From Streptomyces sp. NBC_01241 (lineage in GTDB: Bacteria > Actinomycetota > Actinomycetes > Streptomycetales > Streptomycetaceae), in NCBI RefSeq assembly GCF_041435435.1, contig NZ_CP108494.1, positions 7,412,501-7,476,500 on the forward strand: a stretch of 64,000 nt of DNA, given 5' to 3'. Position 1 is the stretch's first letter. Every line of letters begins with the position of its first letter. The translations under genes were made by a program, and so were the position numbers. The notes below the pieces were generated by a model. That model was not told where the DNA came from and made no database searches. It was given only the letters and a program-made list of their open reading frames with translations. Positions 1 through 9,017 of the stretch are shown piece after piece.

Positions 1-1
1 A

Positions 2-817
2 CCGGCGAACTGGCTGCAGTTCGAGGCGATCCATCTGTTCGGCGCCCGCAGTGCATGGAATCCGACGCTGACCTACGACGACTTCATGAGCAGCTATCTG
101 CCCACGCGGTTCGGGCCGGCAGCGCAAGAGGTGGCCGACTACCTGCTGCGTACCGCGGACGACCCGGACGTCCTCAACACACCCGGCCAAGGGGCGGCCC
201 TTCGGAGCAAGTACCAGGCTGCAGCAGCCGATGTCGCCGCGGCGCGAGCGAAGACCATCGGGACCAGCGCCGCCGCGATCGTCCTCGACCGGCTCGCCTG
301 GGGCTGCGAACTCGCCCTGGCCGACATCGATATCACCCTGTGCGCCCAGGCCAACGATCAGGCAGGCAAGCAGCAGGCGATGGCCCGCTACCGCCAGCTG
401 ACCCAGCGGCACCGCTTCAACGGCATCCAGCTCGAGTCGCTCTACACCACCCCGCGCTACGGCGAACAGGTCACCCGGGCGCAGATTGCCAAGCAGTACC
501 GCTCCCCGGCGTGGGGTTACCTGCCGCAGATCCAGTTCACCGTGCGCCAGGGGGCCTCCGTCGATATGACGATCACGGCGCAGGACGTCGACTTCCAGGG
601 GCACGGCGTGGAGTGGACACTCGTCACGCCCCAGGGACTCACCGCCGAGCGCACCCAGGGCCGTCTGCGAGCCTCGGGCCCGCTCGAGGTTTCGGAAACG
701 GTCCGCCTGAGCGCCGGGACCGACGTCGCACCCGGGAACTACGCCGTCACTGTCGCTTTTGACGCCGATGGCGGGAAACTGACGTCGGCTCAGTGCTCCA
801 TCACTGTGGTCCGGTAG
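2..817 (+). CDS. Glycoside-hydrolase-like protein, C-terminal part (5' end outside window)
   Basis: The reading frame is open from base 2, so the gene starts upstream; the ATG at 86 is probably internal. The 271 codons seen begin with an aromatic-rich stretch (NWLQFEAIHLFGARSAW) followed by YLPTRFGPAA. This resembles the end of catalytic domains in alpha-glucuronidase-like or DUF4838-type hydrolases. An alpha-helical segment follows, then a beta-rich tail from about residue 180 that looks like an accessory sandwich module. The product is probably a secreted carbohydrate-active enzyme, but the catalytic residues and any signal peptide lie outside the window and no substrate can be named. The gene ends in TAG, directly followed by unrelated protease debris, so its downstream context is rearranged. 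Confidence 0.6.
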   Translation, partial: PANWLQFEAIHLFGARSAWNPTLTYDDFMSSYLPTRFGPAAQEVADYLLRTADDPDVLNTPGQGAALRSKYQAAAADVAAARAKTIGTSAAAIVLDRLAWGCELALADIDITLCAQANDQAGKQQAMARYRQLTQRHRFNGIQLESLYTTPRYGEQVTRAQIAKQYRSPAWGYLPQIQFTVRQGASVDMTITAQDVDFQGHGVEWTLVTPQGLTAERTQGRLRASGPLEVSETVRLSAGTDVAPGNYAVTVAFDADGGKLTSAQCSITVVR

Positions 818-818
818 A

Positions 819-1140
819 AACCTGCCGGTCAGCCTCGACCCGGCGACCTACCGGCTCACCATGGACACCGAGCACCCGGCGTGGTTCCCGCTGTCCGCAC
901 AGACCAGCACCGCGTGGACGTCCAAGTCCGCCCGTCCGGCGAACGGGAAGGAGAACCTGGCGCTGCTCCGGCCGAGGCACGGCTTCGACCTGCACGCCGA
1001 GAACACCGCCAAGGGCGGCACCGCCGGCCACTTCGACCTGGCCTTCGCGACCCGGTCCGGTGCCTCTGCGAACATCGGCAAGGCCGAGGTGGAGGTGTCC
1101 ACCGAGGACGGTGCCGGCTGGCACCCCGCGACAGAGTTCT
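819..1140 (+). pseudogene. Fragment of a subtilisin-like (S8) protease, C-terminal region
   Basis: Immediately after the stop of the upstream gene a frame opens with NLPVSLDPATYRLTMDTEH and continues to about 1140. The pattern (PATYRL, STAW, GKENLALLRPRHGFDL, DLAFATRSG, KAEVEVSTEDG) resembles the post-catalytic beta-sandwich region of large secreted actinobacterial subtilases. No catalytic residue, start codon or signal peptide belongs to it. The frame runs on into unrelated sequence, so this is a gene piece brought in or left behind by rearrangement. The family assignment is from memory of sequence patterns and is moderate. Confidence 0.5.
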
Positions 1141-1343
1141 ACCCGCCGGTGATCAGCGACCCGAAGGTCAGCGGCACGATGTTCGCCGGCGCCGGACGGT
1201 CGGTCTACCGGACCAAGATGTTCGGGCTCGGTGACCGGATGCTCGAGGAGGCAACACCTTGTCCGGGGCGGCTGTTCGTGTTCGCGGTGATCGAGCACGG
1301 CAGTCGCCGGATCCGCATCATGGGTGCGACTGCGCACCCATGA
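1141..1343 (+). pseudogene. Mosaic of a BNR-repeat-like fragment and a DDE-integrase fragment
   Basis: The frame begun in the subtilase fragment continues without a stop but changes character twice. About 1150-1240 encodes a stretch with SGTMFAGAGRSVYRTKMFGL, of the kind found in BNR/sialidase-type repeats of secreted glycosidases. About 1250-1343 encodes GRLFVFAVIEHGSRRIRIMG followed by ATAHP, typical of the core of integrase-type transposases. The frame then stops. Three unrelated pieces joined in one open frame indicate deletion or illegitimate joining, not a functional gene. Nothing coherent is visible in the ~130 bases after it. Confidence 0.45.
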
Positions 1344-1479
1344 TGCGCTTCTCCGGTCGCTGTTCTCCCTTGCGGGTCGGGCCGGTCGTGAGTAGCCGCC
1401 GACCGGTTCGGCGGAGTTGCTCAGGAAAGGCGACACCGGACTGGGCAGGCCGCATGAGCGTGCGGGTGCTGAGTGACAG

Positions 1480-1835
1480 TGCGTCAACGCCCTTGCTGGC
1501 GGCTTTATTCCGCCGTCGCCATCGGACGCAAACTGATCGGCACCGTGCCCGATGGCATCACCTGCGAGCCCGGCCACGGGCGGACCAACCGGTGGACCAC
1601 CGCCATCGACGACGGCATCGGCCTGCCTTACGGGCACCTGACGGACAGTCATCCGCCGCGATGTGACCGACCTGGCCGGACAGTCGATCAGCAAGCAGGT
1701 CGCGATCGTCGTCACCAGTCGTGCCCACCTGTCGGCCGCCGAGATCTCCGCCCGTGCCCGGATCTCGAGCATCGCCCCGCGACACCGTCTGGCGTGAAGA
1801 CGACCACGATTCGACATTCGTCGGGCTGGCGCTGG
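1480..1835 (+). pseudogene. Decayed ISAs1-like transposase, 3' portion in three frames
   Basis: Consecutive pieces of one transposase can be read only by switching frame. First comes a segment with GHGRTNRWTTAI (about 1573-1620). Next is RRDVTDLAGQSISKQVAIVV followed by a helix (about 1655-1780). Last is RDTVWREDDHDSTFVG (about 1781-1830). The order and motifs match the C-terminal half of ISAs1-family transposases, where a GHGR motif, a strand with VTSL-like sequence and an RDV-x-RED motif occur in this order. Two frameshifts and loss of the 5' half make it dead. The first long direct repeat begins inside its last few codons. Confidence 0.5.
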
Positions 1836-2301
1836 GATCGTCCCGACATTCAGCCGATGACGGGGTTGTGCCGCCGGTCGTAAAGTCCGCGCGAACCTGT
1901 CGTCCGGCAGAAGGGGCGAGCAAATTCTCGTGCACCGTGTCCTGTCGAAACCCTCGTGTCCCCGAGCGCCACCTCGGGGTTGGAAAGTGCCGACCCCGCC
2001 CGGTTGATCCAGTTTCAGGAAGCACGGTAATGAACATTTTCTCGCGTTTCGTCATCGCATGAGGAGTGGCGAGGGCCACGATTCGTGAGCACGTGCTGGA
2101 ATCTGCCTTGGACTGTGGCGGCGACGGAAATACCGGCTTGATCGCGGCCGAAATCATCCGGCCGAAAAGCTCCCGTGATCACGACGCCAGTCAGTACTAA
2201 AGCACGCTGGGCCGCGGAAACGAGTCGCGGCTGAAGAAGTACGACTGAGCCGAGATCTGCCTGATTAGGAATTCACGATTCGGGTTTGCATGCACCCCGT
2301 A

Positions 2302-2316
2302 GGAGAGGTGTACGTG
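2302..2316 (+). promoter_or_regulatory. Ribosome binding site deciding a GTG start (copy A)
   Basis: GGAGAGG at 2302-2308 lies five bases before GTG at 2314. The in-frame ATG at 2290 lies upstream of this Shine-Dalgarno sequence and has none of its own. The GTG is therefore the better start. The identical arrangement recurs at 9006-9020 in copy B. Confidence 0.7.
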
Positions 2317-5300
2317 TCTCATCCCCTTGCCGCGCGGCCATCGCGTCGCAGGTCGCGTCCGGTCGCGTTGACCACGACTGCCGGACGCGTCTGCGCGCTG
2401 ATCGTGGCGCTCGCCGTCGCCGCACTCACGGTGATCGCTTTACCGGCCTCGGCCTCCGCCTCCGCCTCCACCATCTCCACCACATCCGCCAACGATCCTG
2501 TCCCGACTACGAAGGCCGCCGGCCCCAACTCGCCTGGCCGGCACCCCGCCAATCGGGTGTGCGCCACGCCGTCAAAAGCCGGCGAGATGTCCTGCTTTGC
2601 AATGGTCCGCACCGATGTCGCCGCGGTGAAGGGTGTGCAGCCCAATGCCGCTCCCGCTGGTTTCGGTCCGGCAGACCTGCAGAGCGCGTACAACCTGCCC
2701 GCCGCCGGCTCCACGGAGACGGTCGCGATCGTCGACGCGTTCGACAACCCGAACGCCGAGGCGGACCTGGCCGTCTACCGTCAGCAGTACGGGCTGCCGG
2801 CGTGCACCACGGCCAATGGCTGCTTCAAGAAGATCGACCAGCGCGGCGGCACGAACTATCCGCCACCGAACTCCGGGTGGGCCGCGGAGATCGCACTGGA
2901 CATCGACATGGTCAGCGCGACCTGCCCGACCTGCAAGATCCTGCTGGTCGAGGCCGACGACAGCTACATGACCAACCTTGGCGCGGCCGTGAACCAGGCG
3001 GTCGCCCAGGGCGCCCAGTACGTCTCCAACAGCTACGGCGGCAACGAAGGTTCCGACGAGACCCAGGCCGACGACGCCTACTTCAACCACCCCGGTGTCG
3101 CGATCACTGTCAGCAGCGGTGACAACGGTTATGCGGTGGAGTATCCGGCCGCGTCGCCGTATGTGACGGCGGTCGGTGGCACCTCGCTGGTCAAGGACAC
3201 CTCCACCAGCCGCGGTTGGACCGAGAGCGCATGGAGTGGTGCGGGCAGTGGCTGCTCGCGGTTCGAGCCCAAGCCGTCGTTCCAGAAGGACACCGGCTGC
3301 GCGGGGCGTGCGGTCGCCGATGTGTCCGCGGTCGCGGACCCGAACACCGGTGTCGCGGTTTACAACAATGGCTGGCAGATCTTCGGCGGTACCAGCGCGT
3401 CCGCCCCGATCATCGCCTCGGTCTACGCGATGGCCGGGACGCCGGCGGCGGGTTCGGCACCCAACTCCTACCCGTACGCCCAGCCCTACGCGCTCAACGA
3501 TGTGACGTCTGGAAGCAACGGAAGTTGCATCCCTGCGTATCTGTGCACGGGAGGGGAGGGGTATGACGGGCCGACCGGGCTCGGCACCCCGAACGGGGTC
3601 GCCGCGTTCCGCTCCGGGCCGCACGGCACTGTCAGCGGTACCGTCACCGACGGCACCGCTCCGCTGGCTTCGGCCAAGGTCACCGTGGGTGACGTCACGG
3701 CCACGACAGACGGGCAGGGGCACTACACCCTGATCGCTCCACCGGGAACCTACGACATCAGCGCGAGCAAGTTCGGGTACGCCACCAAGACCGTTTCGGG
3801 TGTCGCGATCGCCGACGGCCAGACGGTGACCGAGAACTTCGCGCTGACCGCGAAGTCGCGCGTGAACGTCACCGGCACGGTCCATGACGGTTCCGGTCAC
3901 GGCTGGCCGCTGTATGCGACCGTGCGGGTCAAGGGCGAGCCGACGGCGGTCGCCTACACCGACCCCAGGACGGGGAAGTACACGCTGAGTGTGCCCGCCG
4001 GGGCCAACTACACCCTGCAGGTTGACCCGTTGTATCCGGGTTACGAGCGGGACTCTCAGGATGTGCAGGTGGGTTCGGCGGATGTGACGCATGACGTCAA
4101 CGCGTCGGTCGACTGGACGACCTGCAGCACGGCCGGGTACGGCCTCCACTACACAGGCACCACCGAGTCGTTCGACGGCACCACCGTGCCGTCGGGCTGG
4201 ACCGTCGACGACAAGGTCGGTAACGGCCAGACCTGGGTGTTCAACGACCCCGGCAAGCGCGGCAACCAGACCGGCGGGTCCGGCGGCTTCGCCATCATCG
4301 ACAGCGCGAAATACGGCGTCGGCAAGTCACAGGACAGCTCGCTGATCAGCCCGGTCATGGACTTCAGCCAGCGAACCCACCCGGCCCTGACCTTCCGCAC
4401 CGACTACAAGGGCTTCTCGGGCGAGACCGGGGGCGTCGATCTCAGCGTCGACGGCGGCCAGACGTGGAACAACGTCTGGCGCCACACCACCGACAGCGCC
4501 CGGGGGCCGCTGACCGAGCTCGTGGACCTGTCCCAGGCCGCCGGCAAGGCCAACGTCCAGGTGAGGTTCCACTTCACCGCCAGCCTTGGGTGGTGGTGGC
4601 AGGTCGACGACGTCCACCTCGGCGACCGCACGTGTGACCCGGCACCGGGCGGCCTGGTCCTCGGCCAGGTGACCGACAAGAACACCGGGGCCGGGCTCAA
4701 CGGCGCCTCGGTGACGTCGGTCGACAAGCCCGCGGAGAAGACGACCTCGGTGGCGACGCCGAACGACCCGAACCTGGGCGACGGCTTCTACTGGATGTTC
4801 TCCTCGCTCACCGGGGAGCACACGTTCACCGCCACGGCGGGGAGCAGCTACAGCGCCCAGGACATCACCGTCAACGTGGCCCCGGACCAGGCATCGGACG
4901 GCACGTTCGCCCTGCCCGCACCCCGGATCGAGGTCAGCCCGGCCCAGGTCAGCAAGACCGTCGACTGGAAGGGCCAGGGCAGCTCCACCCTGACGTTGAA
5001 GAACACCGGAACCGCCCCGGTGACCGCCAAGATCGGTGAGTGGCCGGGCGGCCACCAGCCCGCTGCGGCGCAGAAGGGTGCTCCATTGCAGGAGGTGAAG
5101 GGACACTTCAGCCCCGAGCCGTTCCGGCCCGGCAAGACCGCGCAGGCGGCGACCGCCAAGCCGTCGGCGACGCCGTACGCGGCACCGTGGACGACGGTGG
5201 CCGACTACCCCACGACGATCATGGACAACGCCGTAGTGACCCTCGACGGCAAGGTCTACTCGATCGCCGGAACCGACGGAATCTTTTCCGTCTCGAACAA

Positions 5301-6510
5301 GGCATACGTCTACGACCCGGTCGCCCAAGCGTGGAGTGCTCTGCCGAACCTGAGGGCCGGCCGCATGGCGGCGCAGGCGGCCGCCTATGGCGGCAAGATC
5401 TACGTCTTCGGCGGCTGGGACGCATACACGCCCGTGGCCAAGACCGAGATCTACGACCCGGCGAGCCGTACTTGGTCCGCAGGCGCCGACATGCCGAAAC
5501 CGCGTGGCGCCGGCGCCGTGACCGTGCTGGGCGGCAAGATCTACATCATCGGCGGCTCCATGAACGGCTCCTACAGGACCGATGTGCAGGTGTACGACCC
5601 GGCCTCGAACTCCTGGAGTTCGGCCACGCCCTACCCTGAGCCGCTCGCCCTTCTCGGCTGCGGCGCCATCGCGAACAAGCTGTACTGCGCGGGCGGGTCG
5701 CCGGGCACTACCTCCACCAAGCACGCCTACAGCTACGACCCGGCATCCGCCACATGGACTCCCATCGCCGACCTGCCGATCGACCTGTGGGGGATGGGCT
5801 ACTCGGTGTCGGACGGCAAGCTCCTCGTGTCCGGCGGCGTGACCAACGGCCTCACCACGATCACCAACCGGGGCTTCGCCTACGACCCGGGTTCCGACAC
5901 CTGGACCGCGCTGCCCAACGCCAACAACACCGTCTACCGCGGCGGTTCCGCCTGCGGCTTCTACAAGATCGGAGGTACCACCGGAGGGTGGGCCGCGACC
6001 AAGAAATCCGAGCTGCTGCCCGGCTACTGCGCGACCGATGTCCCCTGGCTCTCAGAGGACAAGACCGAGGTGACGATCCAGCCGGGCGAGAGCGTTGACG
6101 TCAACGTGAGTTTCAACGCGAACGTCGCCGAGATCACCCAGCCGGGCACGTTCACCGCGCTGCTCACGGTCAGGGCGCAGACCCCGTACGCGATCGCGTC
6201 GGTTCCGGTGACGCTCACGGTGAACCCGCCCAAGACCTGGGGAAAGATCACCGGGACGGTCACCGGAGTCGACTGCGCCGGCAAGTCGGCGCCGCTGACC
6301 GGAGCGACCGTGCAGATTACCTCGAAGACGGCGACCTACACCCTGAAGACCGACCGGAACGGTCAGTACGTGTTCTGGCTCGACGTCAGCAACAGCCCGC
6401 TCACGGTGACCGCGTCCAAGGACGGCTCGGCGCCGCAGGCCCGATCGGTCAAGATCAAGGGGGGTGAGGCGACCACGGCCGACTTCTCTCTCAAACAAAC
6501 CTGCACCTGA
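2314..6510 (+). CDS. Secreted multidomain sedolisin-family (S53) serine protease, copy A
   Basis: The 1398-residue product starts with an arginine-rich signal peptide (about residues 1-52). The S53 peptidase domain follows from about residue 110 to 430, with the expected Glu192-x3-Asp196 pair (EIALD), the oxyanion Asp270 in SSGDNG and nucleophile Ser361 in GGTSASAP. No pro-kumamolisin-type prodomain is obvious between signal peptide and catalytic domain. After the protease come two carboxypeptidase-regulatory-like beta modules (about 435-600), a MAM/immune-inhibitor-like sandwich (about 615-775), another regulatory-like module and an Ig-like linker (to about 930). A run of five to six Kelch repeats (about 957-1240) and a final regulatory-like module (about 1311-1398) complete it. 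The role is extracellular protein degradation; the accessory modules suggest binding to a polymer or surface. It has a close paralog downstream. Confidence 0.85.
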   Translation: MSHPLAARPSRRRSRPVALTTTAGRVCALIVALAVAALTVIALPASASASASTISTTSANDPVPTTKAAGPNSPGRHPANRVCATPSKAGEMSCFAMVRTDVAAVKGVQPNAAPAGFGPADLQSAYNLPAAGSTETVAIVDAFDNPNAEADLAVYRQQYGLPACTTANGCFKKIDQRGGTNYPPPNSGWAAEIALDIDMVSATCPTCKILLVEADDSYMTNLGAAVNQAVAQGAQYVSNSYGGNEGSDETQADDAYFNHPGVAITVSSGDNGYAVEYPAASPYVTAVGGTSLVKDTSTSRGWTESAWSGAGSGCSRFEPKPSFQKDTGCAGRAVADVSAVADPNTGVAVYNNGWQIFGGTSASAPIIASVYAMAGTPAAGSAPNSYPYAQPYALNDVTSGSNGSCIPAYLCTGGEGYDGPTGLGTPNGVAAFRSGPHGTVSGTVTDGTAPLASAKVTVGDVTATTDGQGHYTLIAPPGTYDISASKFGYATKTVSGVAIADGQTVTENFALTAKSRVNVTGTVHDGSGHGWPLYATVRVKGEPTAVAYTDPRTGKYTLSVPAGANYTLQVDPLYPGYERDSQDVQVGSADVTHDVNASVDWTTCSTAGYGLHYTGTTESFDGTTVPSGWTVDDKVGNGQTWVFNDPGKRGNQTGGSGGFAIIDSAKYGVGKSQDSSLISPVMDFSQRTHPALTFRTDYKGFSGETGGVDLSVDGGQTWNNVWRHTTDSARGPLTELVDLSQAAGKANVQVRFHFTASLGWWWQVDDVHLGDRTCDPAPGGLVLGQVTDKNTGAGLNGASVTSVDKPAEKTTSVATPNDPNLGDGFYWMFSSLTGEHTFTATAGSSYSAQDITVNVAPDQASDGTFALPAPRIEVSPAQVSKTVDWKGQGSSTLTLKNTGTAPVTAKIGEWPGGHQPAAAQKGAPLQEVKGHFSPEPFRPGKTAQAATAKPSATPYAAPWTTVADYPTTIMDNAVVTLDGKVYSIAGTDGIFSVSNKAYVYDPVAQAWSALPNLRAGRMAAQAAAYGGKIYVFGGWDAYTPVAKTEIYDPASRTWSAGADMPKPRGAGAVTVLGGKIYIIGGSMNGSYRTDVQVYDPASNSWSSATPYPEPLALLGCGAIANKLYCAGGSPGTTSTKHAYSYDPASATWTPIADLPIDLWGMGYSVSDGKLLVSGGVTNGLTTITNRGFAYDPGSDTWTALPNANNTVYRGGSACGFYKIGGTTGGWAATKKSELLPGYCATDVPWLSEDKTEVTIQPGESVDVNVSFNANVAEITQPGTFTALLTVRAQTPYAIASVPVTLTVNPPKTWGKITGTVTGVDCAGKSAPLTGATVQITSKTATYTLKTDRNGQYVFWLDVSNSPLTVTASKDGSAPQARSVKIKGGEATTADFSLKQTCT

Positions 6511-6519
6511 TCTGACGCT

Positions 6520-6593
6520 CCGTGCGGGCCGGGCTCTGCCCCGGCCCGCACGGACAGGTCGCGGCCCCGCCATCGATCCGATGGCGGGGCCGC
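6520..6593 (+). terminator. Tandem terminator hairpins after sedolisin copy A
   Basis: Two perfect 14-bp stems follow the stop codon. The first is 6520-6533 with 6540-6553 (six-base loop); the second is 6561-6574 with 6580-6593 (five-base loop). Neither has a U-tract, as is usual in streptomycetes. Both recur after copy B with slight changes. Confidence 0.75.
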
Positions 6594-6802
6594 GATCCTT
6601 CTCGGCCGCCCCCGGTCCGCAGCGGGCGGGGGTGAGCACGGCAGCTGCGGGCCGCTGATCGGCGACGAGCGGCCGGGGAACGACCGGGTCGATGCCGCGC
6701 GTGGCGACCCTGCTCGAACGCCATGCCGAGTTGGCCGGGGCCATAGGTCGCTGGGCACACCTGGCCGAAAGTCGGCCCGACCAGGTGTTTTTGCATATTC
6801 AG

Positions 6803-8476
6803 CCCGGATCCACCGGCTCGATGCCTGTGGATAGCCTCTCCGGAAACGAGGAAGTGCCCTGTGACCTGCGATGATGGGAGTTCTTCACGCTTCCAGCACG
6901 CACGACCACGAGGGCACTTCCGAGATGCAATCTTCCCATGCCGCAGCGAGGGTCTCCGCACGGTTTGATGATCCGAATCTGGTCGGCTACGGCGGGCTGG
7001 CCCCGGTGGTGCGGCTGGCTGAGCGGTGCGGACTGCCCGCACTCGTCGACGAGCACGTCCGGCTGCCGGCCTCGACGGACGGCACCGGGGCCTTCCCCGC
7101 GGCGAAGCTGATGTCGCTGGTCGGCGGCATGGTCGCCGGGGCGGACAGCATCGATGACATGGACCGGCTGCGGCACGGTGGGCTGCCGCGGCTGTTCAGC
7201 GGGGTGCGGGCGCCGTCCACGCTGGGCTCGTACCTGCGCTCCTTCAGCCACGGACACGTGAAGCAACTGCACGCGGTGGCCCGCCGGTTCCTACCCGAAC
7301 TGGCCGCGCACACCCCGCTGCTGCCCGGCGCCGACCAAGTGGCCTACGTGGACATCGACGACACGATCCGTCGCACCTACGGCTACGCCAAGCAGGGCGC
7401 CGGCTACGGATACAGCAAGGTCAAGGGCTTGAACGCGCTGATCGGGATCGTCTCCACCCCGCTGGCCGCTCCGGTGATCGTCGCCACCCGCCTGCGCAAG
7501 GGACCGTCCAACTCCGCCCGAGGTGCGGCCGCGTTCGTCGCCGAATCGATCCGCACCGCAAGAGCGTGCGGCGCGAACGGGCTGCTGGTCGTGCGGGCCG
7601 ACTCCGCGTTCTACGGCGCCAATATCGTGAACGCCTGCCGGGCCCTGGGCGTCCGGTTCTCGGTCACCGTGCGGATGAACGCCTCGGTCAAGGCCGCGAT
7701 CGCGGGCATCGACGAAGCCGCGTGGAAGGCGATCAAGTACCCCAAGGCCGTGTGGGACGAGGAGGGGCAGTGCTGGATCTCGGACGCCGAGATAGCCGAG
7801 ACCACCTACACCGCCTTCACCTCCAAGCCGAAGAAGCAGCAGGCCACCGCCCGTCTGATCGTGCGCCGCGTCAAACGGCTCAACCCGGCAGCGGTGCCCG
7901 AGGGACAGGGCGCACTCTTCGATACCTGGCGCTACCACGCCGCGTTCACCGACTCTCCGCTCTCCCTGTCCGATGCCGAACGTGAGCACAGGCGGCACGC
8001 TGTCGTGGAACAGGTGATCGCGGACTTGAAGAACGGCCCGTTCGCCCACGCCCCCTCCGGGCACTTCCAGGCGAACGCCGCCTGGCTCGCGCTGGCCGCT
8101 CTCGCGCACAATCTGACCCGCGCCGCCGGCGCCCTGGCGTCCGCCTTCCACGCCAAGGCCACCACCGCAACGATCCGCGACCACCTGATCAACGTGCCCG
8201 CCCGCCCGGCCCGCTCCGCCCGGCGCCTCACCCTCCACCTGCCCGAACACTGGCCCTGGGCCGACGACTTCACCCAGCTCTTCGACCTCGTGCACGCGCC
8301 ACCACCCACAGCCTGAGAAGCCCTGACCACCCCGCCCGCAAGGGCCCGAGACCGCCGAACACGTGGAAGAGCTGGACAGACCAGCGGATACTCCCTGCCC
8401 GAACAGCCAGATCATCTCGCCAACCGCCAAGACAACCCCGAAACGATCACTCCGGAATCAAGCCGGTGGATCCGGG
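6803..8476 (+). mobile_element. Complete IS1380-family insertion sequence (1674 bp)
   Basis: Imperfect 23-bp terminal inverted repeats (6803-6825 and 8454-8476, two mismatches, outermost CCCGGATCCACCGGCT) bound a single transposase gene. The flanks carry a direct TTCAG at 6798-6802 and 8477-8481, a 5-bp target duplication as expected for this family. The intact ends and transposase indicate a recent, possibly active insertion. It lies in the ~190-bp spacer between the two sedolisin blocks. Confidence 0.9.
6925..8316 (+). CDS. IS1380-family DDE transposase
   Basis: The 463-residue product begins MQSSHAAARVSARFDDPNL, the usual N-terminus of streptomycete IS1380 transposases. An in-frame ATG at 6871 would add 18 residues with no family support, so 6925 is chosen. 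Acidic motifs fit a DDE fold: AYVDIDDT near residue 145, VVRADSAFY near 225 and a C-terminal VEQVIADLKNGPF helix near 365 that supplies the Glu/Asp region. It should catalyse cut-and-paste movement of its own element. There is no frameshift or internal stop. It is the only gene between the element's inverted repeats. Confidence 0.88.
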   Translation: MQSSHAAARVSARFDDPNLVGYGGLAPVVRLAERCGLPALVDEHVRLPASTDGTGAFPAAKLMSLVGGMVAGADSIDDMDRLRHGGLPRLFSGVRAPSTLGSYLRSFSHGHVKQLHAVARRFLPELAAHTPLLPGADQVAYVDIDDTIRRTYGYAKQGAGYGYSKVKGLNALIGIVSTPLAAPVIVATRLRKGPSNSARGAAAFVAESIRTARACGANGLLVVRADSAFYGANIVNACRALGVRFSVTVRMNASVKAAIAGIDEAAWKAIKYPKAVWDEEGQCWISDAEIAETTYTAFTSKPKKQQATARLIVRRVKRLNPAAVPEGQGALFDTWRYHAAFTDSPLSLSDAEREHRRHAVVEQVIADLKNGPFAHAPSGHFQANAAWLALAALAHNLTRAAGALASAFHAKATTATIRDHLINVPARPARSARRLTLHLPEHWPWADDFTQLFDLVHAPPPTA

Positions 8477-9017
8477 TTCAGGCGGGGGCGTAGAGCCGTC
8501 GGGGTCTGCACCATTCGACATTCGTCGGGCTGGCGCTGGGATCGTCCCGACATTCAGCCGATGACGGGGTTGTGCCGCCGGTCGTAAAGTCCGCGCGAAC
8601 CTGTCGTCCGGCAGAAGGGGCGAGCAAATTCTCGTGCACCGTGTCCTGTCGAAACCCTCGTGTCCCCGAGCGCCACCTCGGGGTTGGAAAGTGCCGACCC
8701 CGTCCGGTTGATCCAGTTTCAGGAAGCACGGTAATGAACATTTTCTCGCGTTTCGTCATCGCATGAGGAGTGGCGAGGGCCACGATTCGTGAGCACGTGC
8801 TGGAATCTGCCTTGGACTGTGGCGGCGACGGAAATCCCGGCTTGATCGCGGCCGAAATCCTCCGGCCGAAAAGCTCCCGTGATCACGACGCCAGTCAGTA
8901 CTAAAGCACGCTGGGCCGCGGAAACGAGTCGCGGCTGAAGAAGTACGACTGAGCCGAGATCTGCCTGATTAGGAATTCACGATTCGGGTTTGCATGCACC
9001 CCGTAGGAGAGGTGTAC

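Larger units (their letters stand above)
1809..6638 (+). repeat. Long direct repeat, copy A (sedolisin gene block)
   Basis: Bases 1809-6638 recur at 8513-13347 in the same orientation, initially with a constant offset of 6704 bases. The ~505 bases ahead of the gene differ at only about three places I could find (near 1999, 2132 and 2156). The first ~90 codons are identical, and substitutions then become frequent, with small indels near the 3' end. The block includes leader, gene and paired terminator hairpins, so it behaves as a complete transcription unit. Confidence 0.95.
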
